A stretch of DNA of 37,390 bases from Spraguea lophii (taxonomy: Eukaryota > Microsporidia > Spragueidae): assembly GCA_001887945.1 (NCBI GenBank), contig LDOQ01000285.1, forward strand, positions 1-37,390, given 5' to 3'. This document shows positions 10,380 to 19,588 of the stretch, one piece after another (position 1 is the stretch's first letter; every line of letters begins with the position of its first letter). The position numbers and the translations under genes are program-made. The notes under the pieces were generated by a model, which was not told the origin of the DNA, made no database searches, and saw only the letters and a program-made list of their open reading frames with translations.

Positions 10380-11071
10380 AATAGTTTGTTAAGATAATAT
10401 TTATAAGTTTTAAATTCTATATATATTTTTTTAATTTTTAATATTATTTTCACTGAGACAAAGAAAAATATTTCACATATATTCAAAGATATGTATTTTT
10501 TTAATAAAAAAAAATATATTTTGCTGAAATAGCAAAATAACCAAAAACCAGAAAAAGCATGGTTAAAAGCTTTATTCGCTTAGGAATAAAATAATTTTTT
10601 TAATGAGTTGTAATTTATATCCTTAGTAGAATATCACAATGACCAATAACTTTAAAAAAACATCATTTTTTCAATGTTACGTCCCGAAAAAACCCAATTT
10701 AATTATGACTAAGAATCATTAAAAAAGAAATATATGTATTCATTCCCGGTTTATACAAGAACTCGCAATAGTTTGTTATATCAAAGTAATAAGCGTAATT
10801 GTTCAATACTTTATAATATGTTTCAATATTATTTGTGATTAATGTAATTTTATCTAAAATACAATTATAACATAACCAAATTTTAATCACGTAAACTGAC
10901 TCATTTATTATGTCTATAACTTCGAACATAACTAAATGAAACATACTATTTATTATTTGAAGATATTTATAACTTAAATTTATAAAAAATAATCCATATC
11001 TATCGTTAAAACAATTTTATTTAAAACTTATGTTTATTTTTTAAAAATCGAAATTCTATTCTTTCGTTTAA
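10380..11071. other. Intergenic region with one weak short frame
   Basis: Mostly AT-rich. A perfect 8-bp hairpin (ATTTTGCT/AGCAAAAT, 5-base loop) lies at 10518-10538. An 81-codon minus-strand frame at 10699-10944 is the only candidate gene and is listed separately with low confidence. Confidence 0.45.
10699..10944 (-). CDS. Possible small protein, 81 aa, unknown
   Basis: An ATG-initiated frame whose composition (mixed Val, Asp, Cys, Tyr, Gly, Pro) looks more protein-like than the usual Lys/Ile/Asn output of random AT-rich DNA. It ends ...YKPGMNTYISFLMILSHN. No domain, signal peptide or start motif was found. It could be a chance frame or a remnant of a larger gene. Confidence 0.2.
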   Translation of the reverse strand: MFHLVMFEVIDIINESVYVIKIWLCYNCILDKITLITNNIETYYKVLNNYAYYFDITNYCEFLYKPGMNTYISFLMILSHN

Positions 11072-11581
11072 TTACATTTTACGCATATTTCTAATTATTT
11101 TTATAGCGGGTATTAAATATTCTTTGATTTGGTTATATTCGAATGCAGTCAGATTGTTCAGATTCAAGGCTGTACCATCTACCATTTTTATACCATTTTT
11201 CGTCTTCTTTAATCTTACATCCTGAATATCTTTAACTTTTCTTTTTACCTCTTCTCTATTTTCCATATTATATGAATGTTCACAAAAAACTAGATAGAGT
11301 TCAAATATATATGGATATATAGATATATATTCATCTTTATTCTCCACCTCTTCGTTATATATTCTATCTAAATACTCTATTTCTAAATATTTAGGTGTTC
11401 TAATTCTGCACATACTACTCTTTTTTAACATGAGTGCGACAAATAAAGGAACTTCAGCTATGTTAGGAGGAATAAAAGGACCATAATCATATTCAATCAT
11501 ATGAATAATTGGTATGGTAACTATTGGTTCTATTTCAACATCTTCTTGATATGCTATATGTAGAAGATCTATAGCTTTCAT
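11072..11581 (-). CDS. PSF2: GINS complex subunit Psf2
   Basis: A 169-residue protein matching Psf2, one of four GINS subunits in the CMG replicative helicase (Cdc45-MCM-GINS). Family landmarks run in order: an N-terminal strand region with EIEPIVTIP, then YGPFIPPNIAEVPLFVALMLKK (the Psf2 motif G-P-F-x-P-x-x-x-x-x-VPLW-x-A-x-x-LK), CRI-x-x-P-x-x-LE, a helical block around YPYIFELYLVFCEHS, KDIQDVRLKKT, and a C-terminal LNNLTAFEYNQI. The frame extends 12 codons further upstream only through a TTG. I take the first ATG (11581), preceded by ATCCTC, as the start because Psf2 homologues begin close to this point. It is divergent from the POT1-like gene, with 204 bp between starts, so a shared promoter region is likely. 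Confidence 0.88.
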   Translation of the reverse strand: MKAIDLLHIAYQEDVEIEPIVTIPIIHMIEYDYGPFIPPNIAEVPLFVALMLKKSSMCRIRTPKYLEIEYLDRIYNEEVENKDEYISIYPYIFELYLVFCEHSYNMENREEVKRKVKDIQDVRLKKTKNGIKMVDGTALNLNNLTAFEYNQIKEYLIPAIKIIRNMRKM

Positions 11582-11785
11582 GAGGATAAAATTTATATTT
11601 TTTTTGTAAAATTCCAATTTATATCAAAGCTTTGTAAATACAATCGAATTTTGTTTTCTGATATAATCCGTATGTAAAATTCATAAAATATATTTACAAA
11701 AATACAATAAAATAAAAAATACAGAATGAAGAACAAAAAATGTTAAATATGAACTATTTGAAATATAAAAAATATTTTAGATCCC

Positions 11786-12967
11786 ATGAATATATCATAT
11801 GTTCCGATAAATAAGCTCAAAGATAAAGGATATTCCAATATTCTTGGTATAATAATAAATTATCTTCCTACTAAACTTAGCAAAGGTACTGATTATGTAA
11901 CAACTTTAGATATCATGGATGAATCTGGAGTAACAAGTTGTAAAATCTTTAGTAATCAATTATTAGACGAAGATTTTGTACCCGGAGATATAGTTAAAGT
12001 TATTAATATTAAATGTACAGCAGAAAATAAATCGATTCTAGGATATTCTAATGACATAAAAGTGGTCGGTAGAGCTTATAGCACTAAAAATATAGAAATA
12101 ACGAAAGACTTAGGAGAAATAGAAATTAAACGTATAAAAGAGCTTAAAAATCATTATTTAAGTAAAAACTATTCTAGATATAAAACAATAGAGGAATTAA
12201 CATCAAATGTATATTTTGATTTTGTAGGATATTTAGTAGATAAAAAACACGAAAGTAATAATTTGATTATCTTACAATTTATAGATAATACACAAAATCA
12301 AAATATAAAGTTTCCTTTTCCAACGAATGGTTATTGTTCTAATAGCATGTTATTTCTAAAAGTTTGGGGAGTAAGAGAAGAATTTGAAATAAATAAATTC
12401 TATGTTATTCGAAATATAAAAGTGACAGAAATAACATGTAATATAACAGCTAGCTGTTCTGAAAACAATTATTCCATAAAACAAATACAGGATAACCACA
12501 TTTTTGCTTATGATATCAATCAAAGACAAAATGAATTTAAGAAGCTTCAAACATCAGAAATTACAACTGAGGATGTAAATCATAAAAAAAAGGAAAATGA
12601 AGGACAGGGTGAATATAATATTACCAACATACGAGATATTCCTTTAGAATCAGAATGTATTATATATGCATTTGTAAAAGCACATTTTCCATTGAATGGC
12701 AAGGTTTTATATACATGTTCATATTGCCGACTCGTGTTTGAAGAACGTTTACATCATGAACATAATTTAGAAGAAGAAGTTATTTGTAATATGATTTTAA
12801 AAGATAATACAGGTGAAATTTTAGTAATCTGTAAAAATCAAAATCTTATAAAGATCCTTAACAATAAGAAATTTAGAAGAAATAATTATTTTCTTTCAAA
12901 AATATTACATCTATCAATCCAAGGTAAAAATCAATATTTTATGATAGACTGTGAAATAGATGAATAA
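11786..12967 (+). CDS. POT1: POT1/TEBP-alpha-like telomere end-binding protein
   Basis: A 393-residue protein built of OB folds. OB1 (about 5-105) contains the POT1 signature LSKGTDY at 31-37, followed by LDIMDESG and, about 20 residues on, GDIVKVINIK. This parallels human POT1 (LSKGTDY...VDQT...GDIVRFHRLK). A second OB-like block spans about 140-230 (FIDNTQ...LKVWG...FYVIRNIKV). A C-terminal domain from about 285 carries C311-x2-C314 and a His cluster (H323, H324, H326) that may bind zinc, followed by a third OB-like stretch (VICNMILKDNTGEILVICK). POT1 binds the single-stranded telomeric G-strand overhang, protects ends and regulates telomerase. The start has CCC directly before the ATG. RPA70 was considered as the alternative, but the LSKGTDY block and short length favour POT1. 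Confidence 0.78.
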   Translation: MNISYVPINKLKDKGYSNILGIIINYLPTKLSKGTDYVTTLDIMDESGVTSCKIFSNQLLDEDFVPGDIVKVINIKCTAENKSILGYSNDIKVVGRAYSTKNIEITKDLGEIEIKRIKELKNHYLSKNYSRYKTIEELTSNVYFDFVGYLVDKKHESNNLIILQFIDNTQNQNIKFPFPTNGYCSNSMLFLKVWGVREEFEINKFYVIRNIKVTEITCNITASCSENNYSIKQIQDNHIFAYDINQRQNEFKKLQTSEITTEDVNHKKKENEGQGEYNITNIRDIPLESECIIYAFVKAHFPLNGKVLYTCSYCRLVFEERLHHEHNLEEEVICNMILKDNTGEILVICKNQNLIKILNNKKFRRNNYFLSKILHLSIQGKNQYFMIDCEIDE

Positions 12968-13766
12968 TAAAATATATTTAGTTCACATTTATTAAAGACT
13001 TATTATTATGCTAACAATAATCTAGTATTATTCTTCTGTTTTTATTTTCCAGTAAAAGAAGAAAAATATATTTATCTATATCCTTGTATTGATTTGCGAC
13101 TCGGCCAATGCTATGCCAAGAAAGAAATTAGAAATCTTTAAAAATCTGGGAATGGAATGTTACGTACATCACACACGAAATTTTAACGCCTGGATCATAA
13201 GGTAAGACGAGATTAATGAATATATGTAGTGAAACCAGTTAACACAAGTTTAAATATGTTTTATGAAACCAAGGTCATAGACCATGATAGGCTGTAGCCG
13301 GTCTGGAAACTTCAATAAATAAAAGTTTCATTAAAGGAGTAAAAAAATATTTATCTGTTACCAGTATTACATACACAGCAATGATTTATAAATATAATTT
13401 ATAATGATAAACAATAGTGCAAAATTATATAAATTTTTTTTATTCTGCTTTTCATCAAGAAGGGGCTTTTTCGTTTAAGGACGAGGTGACTTTCTGTTCG
13501 TTTCCTATTTCTAAAGTTTTATTTTCATAAAAAAGCTTTTTATTGAGATAAGCATCTAAGATTTTATCTTTTTATTTTGAATGATTTAATCTTTGCCAAA
13601 GCCAGGTTATTATGTATAATAATTTCTATTTCTTAAAATATATATTATGTTCGTAACATCTGAATTCATCATTTATATTCCTTATCAATATTTTATAAGA
13701 ATATTTTTTTTCTAAAAAGAAGAAATATCTACTGTTTAATTTTTACATAAAATTTTACATCCTTAG
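12968..13766. other. Intergenic region holding a dispersed-repeat copy
   Basis: Contains copy A of the dispersed repeat (about 13070-13350, listed separately). A GC-richer stretch at 13441-13510 has a 40-codon open frame (about 13411-13530) but no start, domain or homologue that I recognise. CCTTAG precedes the ATG at 13767. Confidence 0.5.
13070..13350 (+). repeat. Dispersed repeat, copy A
   Basis: Shares ordered blocks with the copies at 15515, 27200, 36760 and (minus strand) 20040. The block CTTGTATTGATTTGCGACTC (13082-13101) matches copy B. The core GGTAAGACGAGATTAATGAA (13201-13220), followed by TATATGTAGTGAAACCAGTTAAC, is shared by all copies. After it comes a CCATGATAGG...GTAGCCGGTCTGGAAACTT segment before an A-rich end. 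The 5' third found in copies B-D is missing, so this copy is 5'-truncated. Confidence 0.7.
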
Positions 13767-14087
13767 ATGAATATTAAAGATATCACAAATTATCAAAAGA
13801 ATATAGAAGTTATATTTATAGTTATAAAAGAATTGGGATGTGGTAAAACAAAAGAAGAAAATCCCATATATACATATCTTGTTGCTGATGAAACAGGATC
13901 TATAGAATTTGGTATATGGGGAACATACTTAAAAGTAGGAGATATTATTAACATAACAATGGCATATACTACACCATACAAAGGAAGAGTTAGATTGTTT
14001 AGCAGCTATAGTTCAGAAGTTAAAAGAATAGGTTTTTTTACAAAGTCATTTAAACCAGAGCCTAATATGAGTGACATTTTAAAATAA
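13767..14087 (+). CDS. SOSS-B/hSSB1-like single-stranded DNA-binding protein
   Basis: A 106-residue single OB-fold protein. It aligns over its whole length with the core of human SOSS-B1 (NABP2/hSSB1): IEVIFIVIKELG near 13-24, YLVADETGSIEFGIWG (a VADKTGSI...VW block), then VGDIINITMAYTTPYKGRVRLF (the GDII-x-L-x-x-GYAS-x-x-KG-x-L-x-L-Y block), and a terminal FKPEPNMSD like EVPNFSE. The disordered C-terminal tail of animal SOSS-B, which recruits partners, is absent. SOSS-B binds ssDNA at damaged forks and double-strand breaks; here only the DNA-binding part is kept. The stop lies 24 bp from the convergent AspRS stop. CCTTAG precedes the ATG. Confidence 0.8.
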   Translation: MNIKDITNYQKNIEVIFIVIKELGCGKTKEENPIYTYLVADETGSIEFGIWGTYLKVGDIINITMAYTTPYKGRVRLFSSYSSEVKRIGFFTKSFKPEPNMSDILK

Positions 14088-14111
14088 AACAGAGAAAATT
14101 CAATTTTTTAA

Positions 14112-15464
14112 CTAAGGATTTAATCTTTCAGGGTCTCTTGGGAATATATTGAAATATCTTATATCATGGAAACCAAAGAATGATTTTAATAGTCTTTCAA
14201 GACCTATTCCACATCCACCATGAGGAGGTGCACCATATTTAAATGAATCTAAATATGATGATAGCTTCTCTGGATCAAGTCCCTTGTCTATTGCGGATTT
14301 CTTCAATTCTTCATAATCACTTATTCTTTGTGCACCGGATAATATTTCTTCCCCACGTAAAATAAAATCATATGAACGTGTATTTTCTGAATCTTTGTGT
14401 TTTTTCGTGTAAAATGGTCTTGCTTCAGATGGATAGTCTTTTACGACAAAGAAGTCAACACCTCTTTTTTGTTTGATTATCTCTCCTAATTTCTTTTCTG
14501 CTTCTCTGTTAAAATCCTTTTCTTTAAGTTTATAACCATTTTCTTCTAAAAGTTTCTCGCACTCTTCAAATGTATAAATGATAGGTTCTTTTGAGTATTT
14601 TAAATCTTCAAAGTTTTTGTATTCTCTGATATATTCTATCTCCTTTTTATTTTCATTTATCTTATCAAAACAATGTACTAAGAGTCTGTAAATAAAATCT
14701 ATCACTTCTTCATATGATTCTATCTCCATTTCTAAATCCAAACCGACAAACTCGGATAGATATCTATTTATGTTACTTTCTTCCTGTCTATAAACATGTC
14801 CTATTTCAAAAACTCTTTGTAAACCTCCTATTATCGCCATTTGTTTGTAAAGTTGTGGGCTTTGAGCAAGATAAGCTTTCCGCTTAAAGTATTCTACTTG
14901 AAAAAGATTAGCTCCTCCTTCAGAACCAGATTCTAAAAGTTTGGATGTTTTTATTTCCATAAAATCTTTGTCAATGAGATAAGTTCTAAAGCTATTCATT
15001 AAAACACTGACAATCTTAAAAATAGATCTAGAATGGTTGGTCCTTAAATCCAAGACTCTTGTATCCAAACATTTATGATAAGAAACTTTTACATTAGATT
15101 CTTCATTTATAGAGTCTGATGCGGCTTTAAGTGTAAAAGGTAAATTCGAAGATGCACCCAACACCTCTATCCTCTCAACAGCAATTTCTCTGGTTTTTAT
15201 TGATGTTTGTAAAACTTTCGCACTTTGAAGAACACCTTGTATTTCTACGTACGATTCCAATGGCAATTTAGAAAATTCCTCATATTTTTTAAATTTTTCA
15301 CCAAAGAAACAGCATTGAATGGTCTCATACCCCTCACGAAGCACAATGAACATAACCTTTGAACTTTTTCTAATATTAGAAATAAAACCTTGTACTCTGA
15401 CTGTTGTGTCTTTATTTTTATTTTCAATCACATTTAAATTTGTTTTTTTTATTATTTTTGTCAT
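14112..15464 (-). CDS. DPS1: Aspartyl-tRNA synthetase, cytoplasmic (class IIb)
   Basis: A 450-residue class II synthetase that charges tRNA-Asp. An N-terminal OB anticodon-binding fold occupies about 20-105 (VRVQGFISNIRKSSKVMFIVLR, SYVEIQGVL). The catalytic domain contains the motif-1 area (FMEIKTSKLLESGSEGGANLF, about 168-188), QSPQLYKQM (201-209), motif 2 FEIGHVYRQEES (219-230) with FVGLDLEMEIE, and motif 3 GIGLERLL (419-426) followed by the AspRS-specific ending FPRDPERLNP. It is close to archaeal/eukaryotic cytosolic AspRS but lacks the basic N-terminal extension of yeast and animal enzymes. CCCT precedes the ATG. A dispersed-repeat copy begins about 50 bp upstream of the start. Confidence 0.96.
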   Translation of the reverse strand: MTKIIKKTNLNVIENKNKDTTVRVQGFISNIRKSSKVMFIVLREGYETIQCCFFGEKFKKYEEFSKLPLESYVEIQGVLQSAKVLQTSIKTREIAVERIEVLGASSNLPFTLKAASDSINEESNVKVSYHKCLDTRVLDLRTNHSRSIFKIVSVLMNSFRTYLIDKDFMEIKTSKLLESGSEGGANLFQVEYFKRKAYLAQSPQLYKQMAIIGGLQRVFEIGHVYRQEESNINRYLSEFVGLDLEMEIESYEEVIDFIYRLLVHCFDKINENKKEIEYIREYKNFEDLKYSKEPIIYTFEECEKLLEENGYKLKEKDFNREAEKKLGEIIKQKRGVDFFVVKDYPSEARPFYTKKHKDSENTRSYDFILRGEEILSGAQRISDYEELKKSAIDKGLDPEKLSSYLDSFKYGAPPHGGCGIGLERLLKSFFGFHDIRYFNIFPRDPERLNP

Positions 15465-15514
15465 AGGGATTATATATTTTTAGAATAATATTAAAAAAAA
15501 TTTATTTCGATTTT

Positions 15515-15935
15515 TATTCAAGCGGGTTCAAATCCATCACCTGGGACCAACTTCAAAACAAAAAAATAGATGAAATGAATGAAAAAGTAGTTAGATAAAC
15601 GAGGCCCTATAACGTAACTTGACTATGCTTTGTATGACATATCATTATTACATTAAAGTAATGTTTAGCTGCTGTAATTGTAATCCTGTATTGATTTATG
15701 ACCCAGTTATTATACTGAAAAAGGTAGGAATCTTATTAAAACCAAGAAAATGATGATTGCACAATATGTTAAACACCAACACACTGGAAAATAATATAAG
15801 ATGAGATCAATACATATATACAGCGAAACAGGTTTAAATGTGCTTTAAAAAACAACAATCTCAAATCCTGGTGAGTCGTAACCAACCGGAAAACTTTGAT
15901 AATAATTAAAGCATTATTAAAAAAGTAAAAAAAAA
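15515..15935 (+). repeat. Dispersed repeat, copy B
   Basis: One of the better-preserved copies. The 5' end has GGTTCAAATCC (15525-15535), close to a tRNA gene B-box, then an A-rich stretch and TGACTATGCTTTGTATGAC (compare TAACTATGCCTTATACGAC in copy C). Next come TGTATTGATTTATGACCCAG (shared with A), the core ATAAGATGAGATCAATACATATATACAGCGAAACAGG (about 15795-15832), and TCTCAAATCCTGGTGAGTCGTAACCAACCGG, with an A-rich 3' end (compare TCTCAAATTACAATGAATTATAACCAG in copy D). It lies just upstream of the AspRS start. Confidence 0.75.
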
Positions 15936-17110
15936 CTTTATTATTATAAATTTTAAAAGGCTATTAATTTATATTGGGACTTTAAAACTTATGGATTAAA
16001 TATCATTTAAAATATATGAATATTATACAATTTATATATCTTTAATATAACATGATTGTATATTTTTTCTTTAGAATTTTTATATATAAACGATCGAAGT
16101 TAGATTTTTTATTTTGAAAACACTAACCTAATTACATAGTAATCATATTATAAACCCTTTTTGAATATTTAAAAAAAGTTTTACTTTAGAAGATATCGAA
16201 GACCCAAAAAATATACGTAAATATGAGTAAATCTTTATTTTTATATTTAACTATCTGAATTATAGAAATGAACCTATTATGATTGTGGTATGAGATAATT
16301 AACTTCTACAACACGGCTATAGTTGTAATGATAATTTTGTTATATATTTTACATTATCATCTCTCTATCACAATGCATTAAAATTTTGTATATTATGAAT
16401 GTCATTAATTTATTTGCCATCTTAATTTTAATAATATTATAATTTCTTTCTTTTTATAATATTGCTTAAGTCAGGAATAAACACAATCATTACAATTACA
16501 CAGGATAATTGCTATTTTAATTTAGTACTGGAGCTGAAATACATAATAGAATATCTATTTTTGCTTTTAATTTTTTATATTACCCGCTTTAATTCTTAGT
16601 AATTTCAATATTTGTTTGTCAAAAATATTTTCAATATAAAATATTCAAATCTTTAAACTTTGTGATTTAATTATTACCTAAGATACGTGTTGTTAATTTT
16701 TAAAAATCTTGAGAAATGTATACAAAATATTCCTATAGAAAACTTTAATTGTGAAAAACTAAACTTAGAAAGATTATCTACTGCTGAGAGATAGTAAAAT
16801 TAGTAATAATATAATTTATGAAAGATTTTGAAAAAGAAGATATTACTATAACAAAGGATACTAGCCCGTATAAAATATTATAAAACAGAAGAACATTCTT
16901 TTTCTAGGAATATTGATTGTAATTATTATCAAGGATAATCTGTGAAAAATCTTAATAAATAGTGAGAAAGACAAATATTATAAACAGAAATAACACTTAT
17001 AATTAAATTACATTCAAATAACCTTTATTTTCTTTTTCATTTTTTTTCCTATTCCATAATCGTTATTTCTTTTTCTTTAATGAATATCTCAAATAATAAA
17101 TCTTTAGTTT

Positions 17111-17159
17111 TGCAGCAATCATCATAGCGTCACAGCCGATTTGCTCATGTTACATCGTG
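17111..17159. repeat. 49-bp direct repeat, unit 1
   Basis: TGCAGCAATCATCATAGCGT is followed by CACAGCCGATTTGCTCATGT and a TACATCGTG end. It matches the unit at 17268 at 46 of 49 positions (offset 157 bp). It is distinctly more GC-rich than its surroundings and in no reading frame. The sequences outside the unit do not match well. Confidence 0.85.
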
Positions 17160-17267
17160 CTAAAACTAAATATTCCTTATCATCGATATTCATTAATCTA
17201 TTTCTTTATTAAATCATATCTATATGTCTATATAATTTATACCTATTCTGAAAGGATTTCTAGAATC

Positions 17268-17316
17268 TGCAGCAAGCATCATAGCGTCACAGCCGATTTG
17301 CTCATGTTGCATTGTG
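17268..17316. repeat. 49-bp direct repeat, unit 2
   Basis: Second copy of the unit at 17111. It differs at unit positions 9 (T to G), 42 (A to G) and 46 (C to T). The sharp loss of identity at both ends suggests the motif itself is conserved, rather than a simple recent tandem duplication of a longer segment. Confidence 0.85.
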
Positions 17317-18628
17317 TCAGAATACTATAGTCCTTCAAAATAGATATATTATTGTTATTCTATTATTCATAATATAAGAGTTAGCATTCATTAGTTCATA
17401 ATTGTTCTGAGTTCAGAGAGTCATCATAGGGTAAAAATTTCTCGGCTATTTATAGTTTTTTTTGACATCTATCAAGTGATCTCGATGAAAAATATAAATA
17501 TATTTTGAAAAAAAGGAAAAAAATTATTTCTTTTTAAAACCAGTAGAAAGCTCGTTTTTATTTATTTTTTCTTAAATATTATTTCAGTAGATCTCTTTTT
17601 TTTAGAAATTTAATATAAATAAAAAATTCATAATATTTTATTTTTAAAAAAAAAAATATGAGAAAAAAAATTTAAATGTAGTAATAGATTGCTTTATATT
17701 ATTTTATAAACAGAAAAAATATTTTCCCCTATATATTTTCAAAAAGATCAGAAAAAAATTATGAAAAATTAAGAAGATTTTTTTCTATTTTCTAAAAAAA
17801 AGTATAGGAAAGTAATTAACTTATATAATTAAGCATGTATTTGAATAATAATTTACTTTAAATGAGTATGTTATTTATTGTGTATTCAAATAAAGAAAAA
17901 TAATATTCATATACTATTTATCTTTACTTAAATCTTATTTTTCTTCAAATTTTTTTTGTTTGAGAAAAAGAATATTTAACTATGTCTGCATGTGATAATG
18001 TGTTTTAATAATCAACAAAAGATATAGAATGCTTCATATTTAACTATGATAATGTATGTACCTTAAATAATCTACTTTGTATGTCTTCACTAATTTGTTA
18101 TACAAAATTGAACTTATATAAATATAATCTTTAATTTACTAAAAAGTAGTTGCAGACCATTAGTAATAAAGGAGTGTAAAGGATTCTCTCCTCCTCGGGT
18201 GGGAAATAAAAAAATCTAATCAAAAACATATAACTTTAAATATTTTATATATTACGCGTATATGTATAATCACATTCTTGATTGCAAACACAATTGAAGT
18301 TTAAAAAGCGTATCATTTTTAATTAAAAAAATCATCTAAAAGTTCCATATCTTTAATTGCCGAGTTCTCTAAAAATATCTTTACTCGTTTAAAGCTTGTC
18401 GTTTCTTTTTAATTATTACAATGACATGGTCTTCAAAAATTATATTTCTCTCTTTTGTGTGTTGATAAAAGAGATTTACGATAAAACGGTTTATTATATC
18501 TAACTAATTCAAAAAAAACATTTTTTTATATTTTATTATAAAAAAATTACAATATAAATTTGTTAGGTTCGATAAAAAATAAAAAAAGAAATATGGTCGT
18601 ATATTAGTAAATTTGAAGACATTACTAT

Positions 18629-19588
18629 TTAATTGAAATTTAAATAGATGGGTTTTTGCTTATAAAAACGACCAGGCCCAATTTTTTCGTATATGAATGC
18701 TGTAGGTGTCATCACACTATCAAGTGTATCTATCTTTATAGATTCATTATCATTTATTATATACCATTTATTATTCTTTATCACATATGCTACAACATGT
18801 CCTCGGTTTCTAATTTCACTGATATTTACTATGACAGCTCTAAGTCTGTATTTATTAAATATTGAATGTTTAACTGTTACTCTTATTGGCAAATTATATA
18901 AATATGTTCTTAATGGTATAAACGCTATGTGTAATACTTTAGGCAATATATAATTATTAGTCTTTATTAAAGTTTTAGAAAATTCGTTGTATGGATCGTG
19001 ATATTGTAACAAAATATCATCTTCGTTGAATATATATTCTATCGGATTCATATTTAATTTTTGAATGTTAATATCTTGATATTCTTCCAGATTGAAATCC
19101 TGTAAAGTATATCCTGTATTTAATTCTATAAATGGTATATAATATTTATTATCCACTTTAATATAAAAGATATTCTTGAAGCTTTCGGAAAATCGGCCTT
19201 GAAAAATAATATTTTTATACATCATTGTTGAACTATATCCTTTGTTTTTAAATTTTATATTATAAAATACATCTGGTAGTATTCTTCCTATAATATAATC
19301 GTATGAATCAAGCAGGTTATATTGTTTTGATATACTTAGGTCATTAAAAATATTTTTTAATTCATTTAAAACTCTATTTCTAAATTTTTTTCTGAAATAT
19401 TTTTTTACTGTGTAAACATTGTTAAGCGCTTGAATAAGCGCGTTGAAAAAACAATAAGTCGATGGATTTTCTAATATAGGTATGGCATTTATATTGATAC
19501 AATCATATAAATCACGTTCTTCTTTATCAGCAAAATATCTTGTAATTGATATTTGTTCAACAAAAAATAGAAAATTGTAAAATTTCAT
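18629..19588 (-). CDS. Ubiquitin-specific protease (C19/USP family), compact
   Basis: A 319-residue cysteine protease that removes ubiquitin from proteins. The Cys box is NPSTYCFFNALIQAL, with the nucleophile at C46 in the place of the usual GNTCYMNS. The His box at the C-terminal end is YRLRAVIVNIS (247-257), then RGHVVAYV with catalytic H264, WYIINDNES with D280 as the third residue, and TAFIYEKIG, which parallels the AYILFY-x-R end of USPs. The catalytic core is about as short as USPs get: the zinc-binding fingers (CxxC pairs) are not visible and the blocks between the Cys and His boxes are reduced. The family is clear but the yeast orthologue (one of Ubp1-16) cannot be assigned. The ATG has CTCT rather than CCC before it. 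Confidence 0.85.
   Translation of the reverse strand: MKFYNFLFFVEQISITRYFADKEERDLYDCININAIPILENPSTYCFFNALIQALNNVYTVKKYFRKKFRNRVLNELKNIFNDLSISKQYNLLDSYDYIIGRILPDVFYNIKFKNKGYSSTMMYKNIIFQGRFSESFKNIFYIKVDNKYYIPFIELNTGYTLQDFNLEEYQDINIQKLNMNPIEYIFNEDDILLQYHDPYNEFSKTLIKTNNYILPKVLHIAFIPLRTYLYNLPIRVTVKHSIFNKYRLRAVIVNISEIRNRGHVVAYVIKNNKWYIINDNESIKIDTLDSVMTPTAFIYEKIGPGRFYKQKPIYLNFN

Larger units (their letters stand above)
15465..18628. other. 3.1-kb gene-free region with repeats
   Basis: The longest gap in the window. It contains dispersed-repeat copy B (15515-15935), two copies of a 49-bp motif (17111 and 17268) and a GC-richer patch at 18149-18206. From 15940 to 17100 the sequence is AT-rich with stops in all frames, and no gene is supported. 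No coding frame of note was found on either strand. Confidence 0.55.

Noticed and set aside
10518..10538. Perfect 8-bp hairpin downstream of the 711-aa gene
   Set aside because: Short A/T-rich palindromes are expected by chance here, and intrinsic hairpin terminators are not used by Pol II.
11786..12967. Assignment of the OB-fold protein as RPA70
   Set aside because: The LSKGTDY block, the length of 393 residues and the OB1 order match POT1/TEBP-alpha better.
13411..13530. 40-codon open frame in a GC-richer patch (…HQEGAFSFKDEVTF…)
   Set aside because: No ATG, no recognised motif, and too short to separate from chance.
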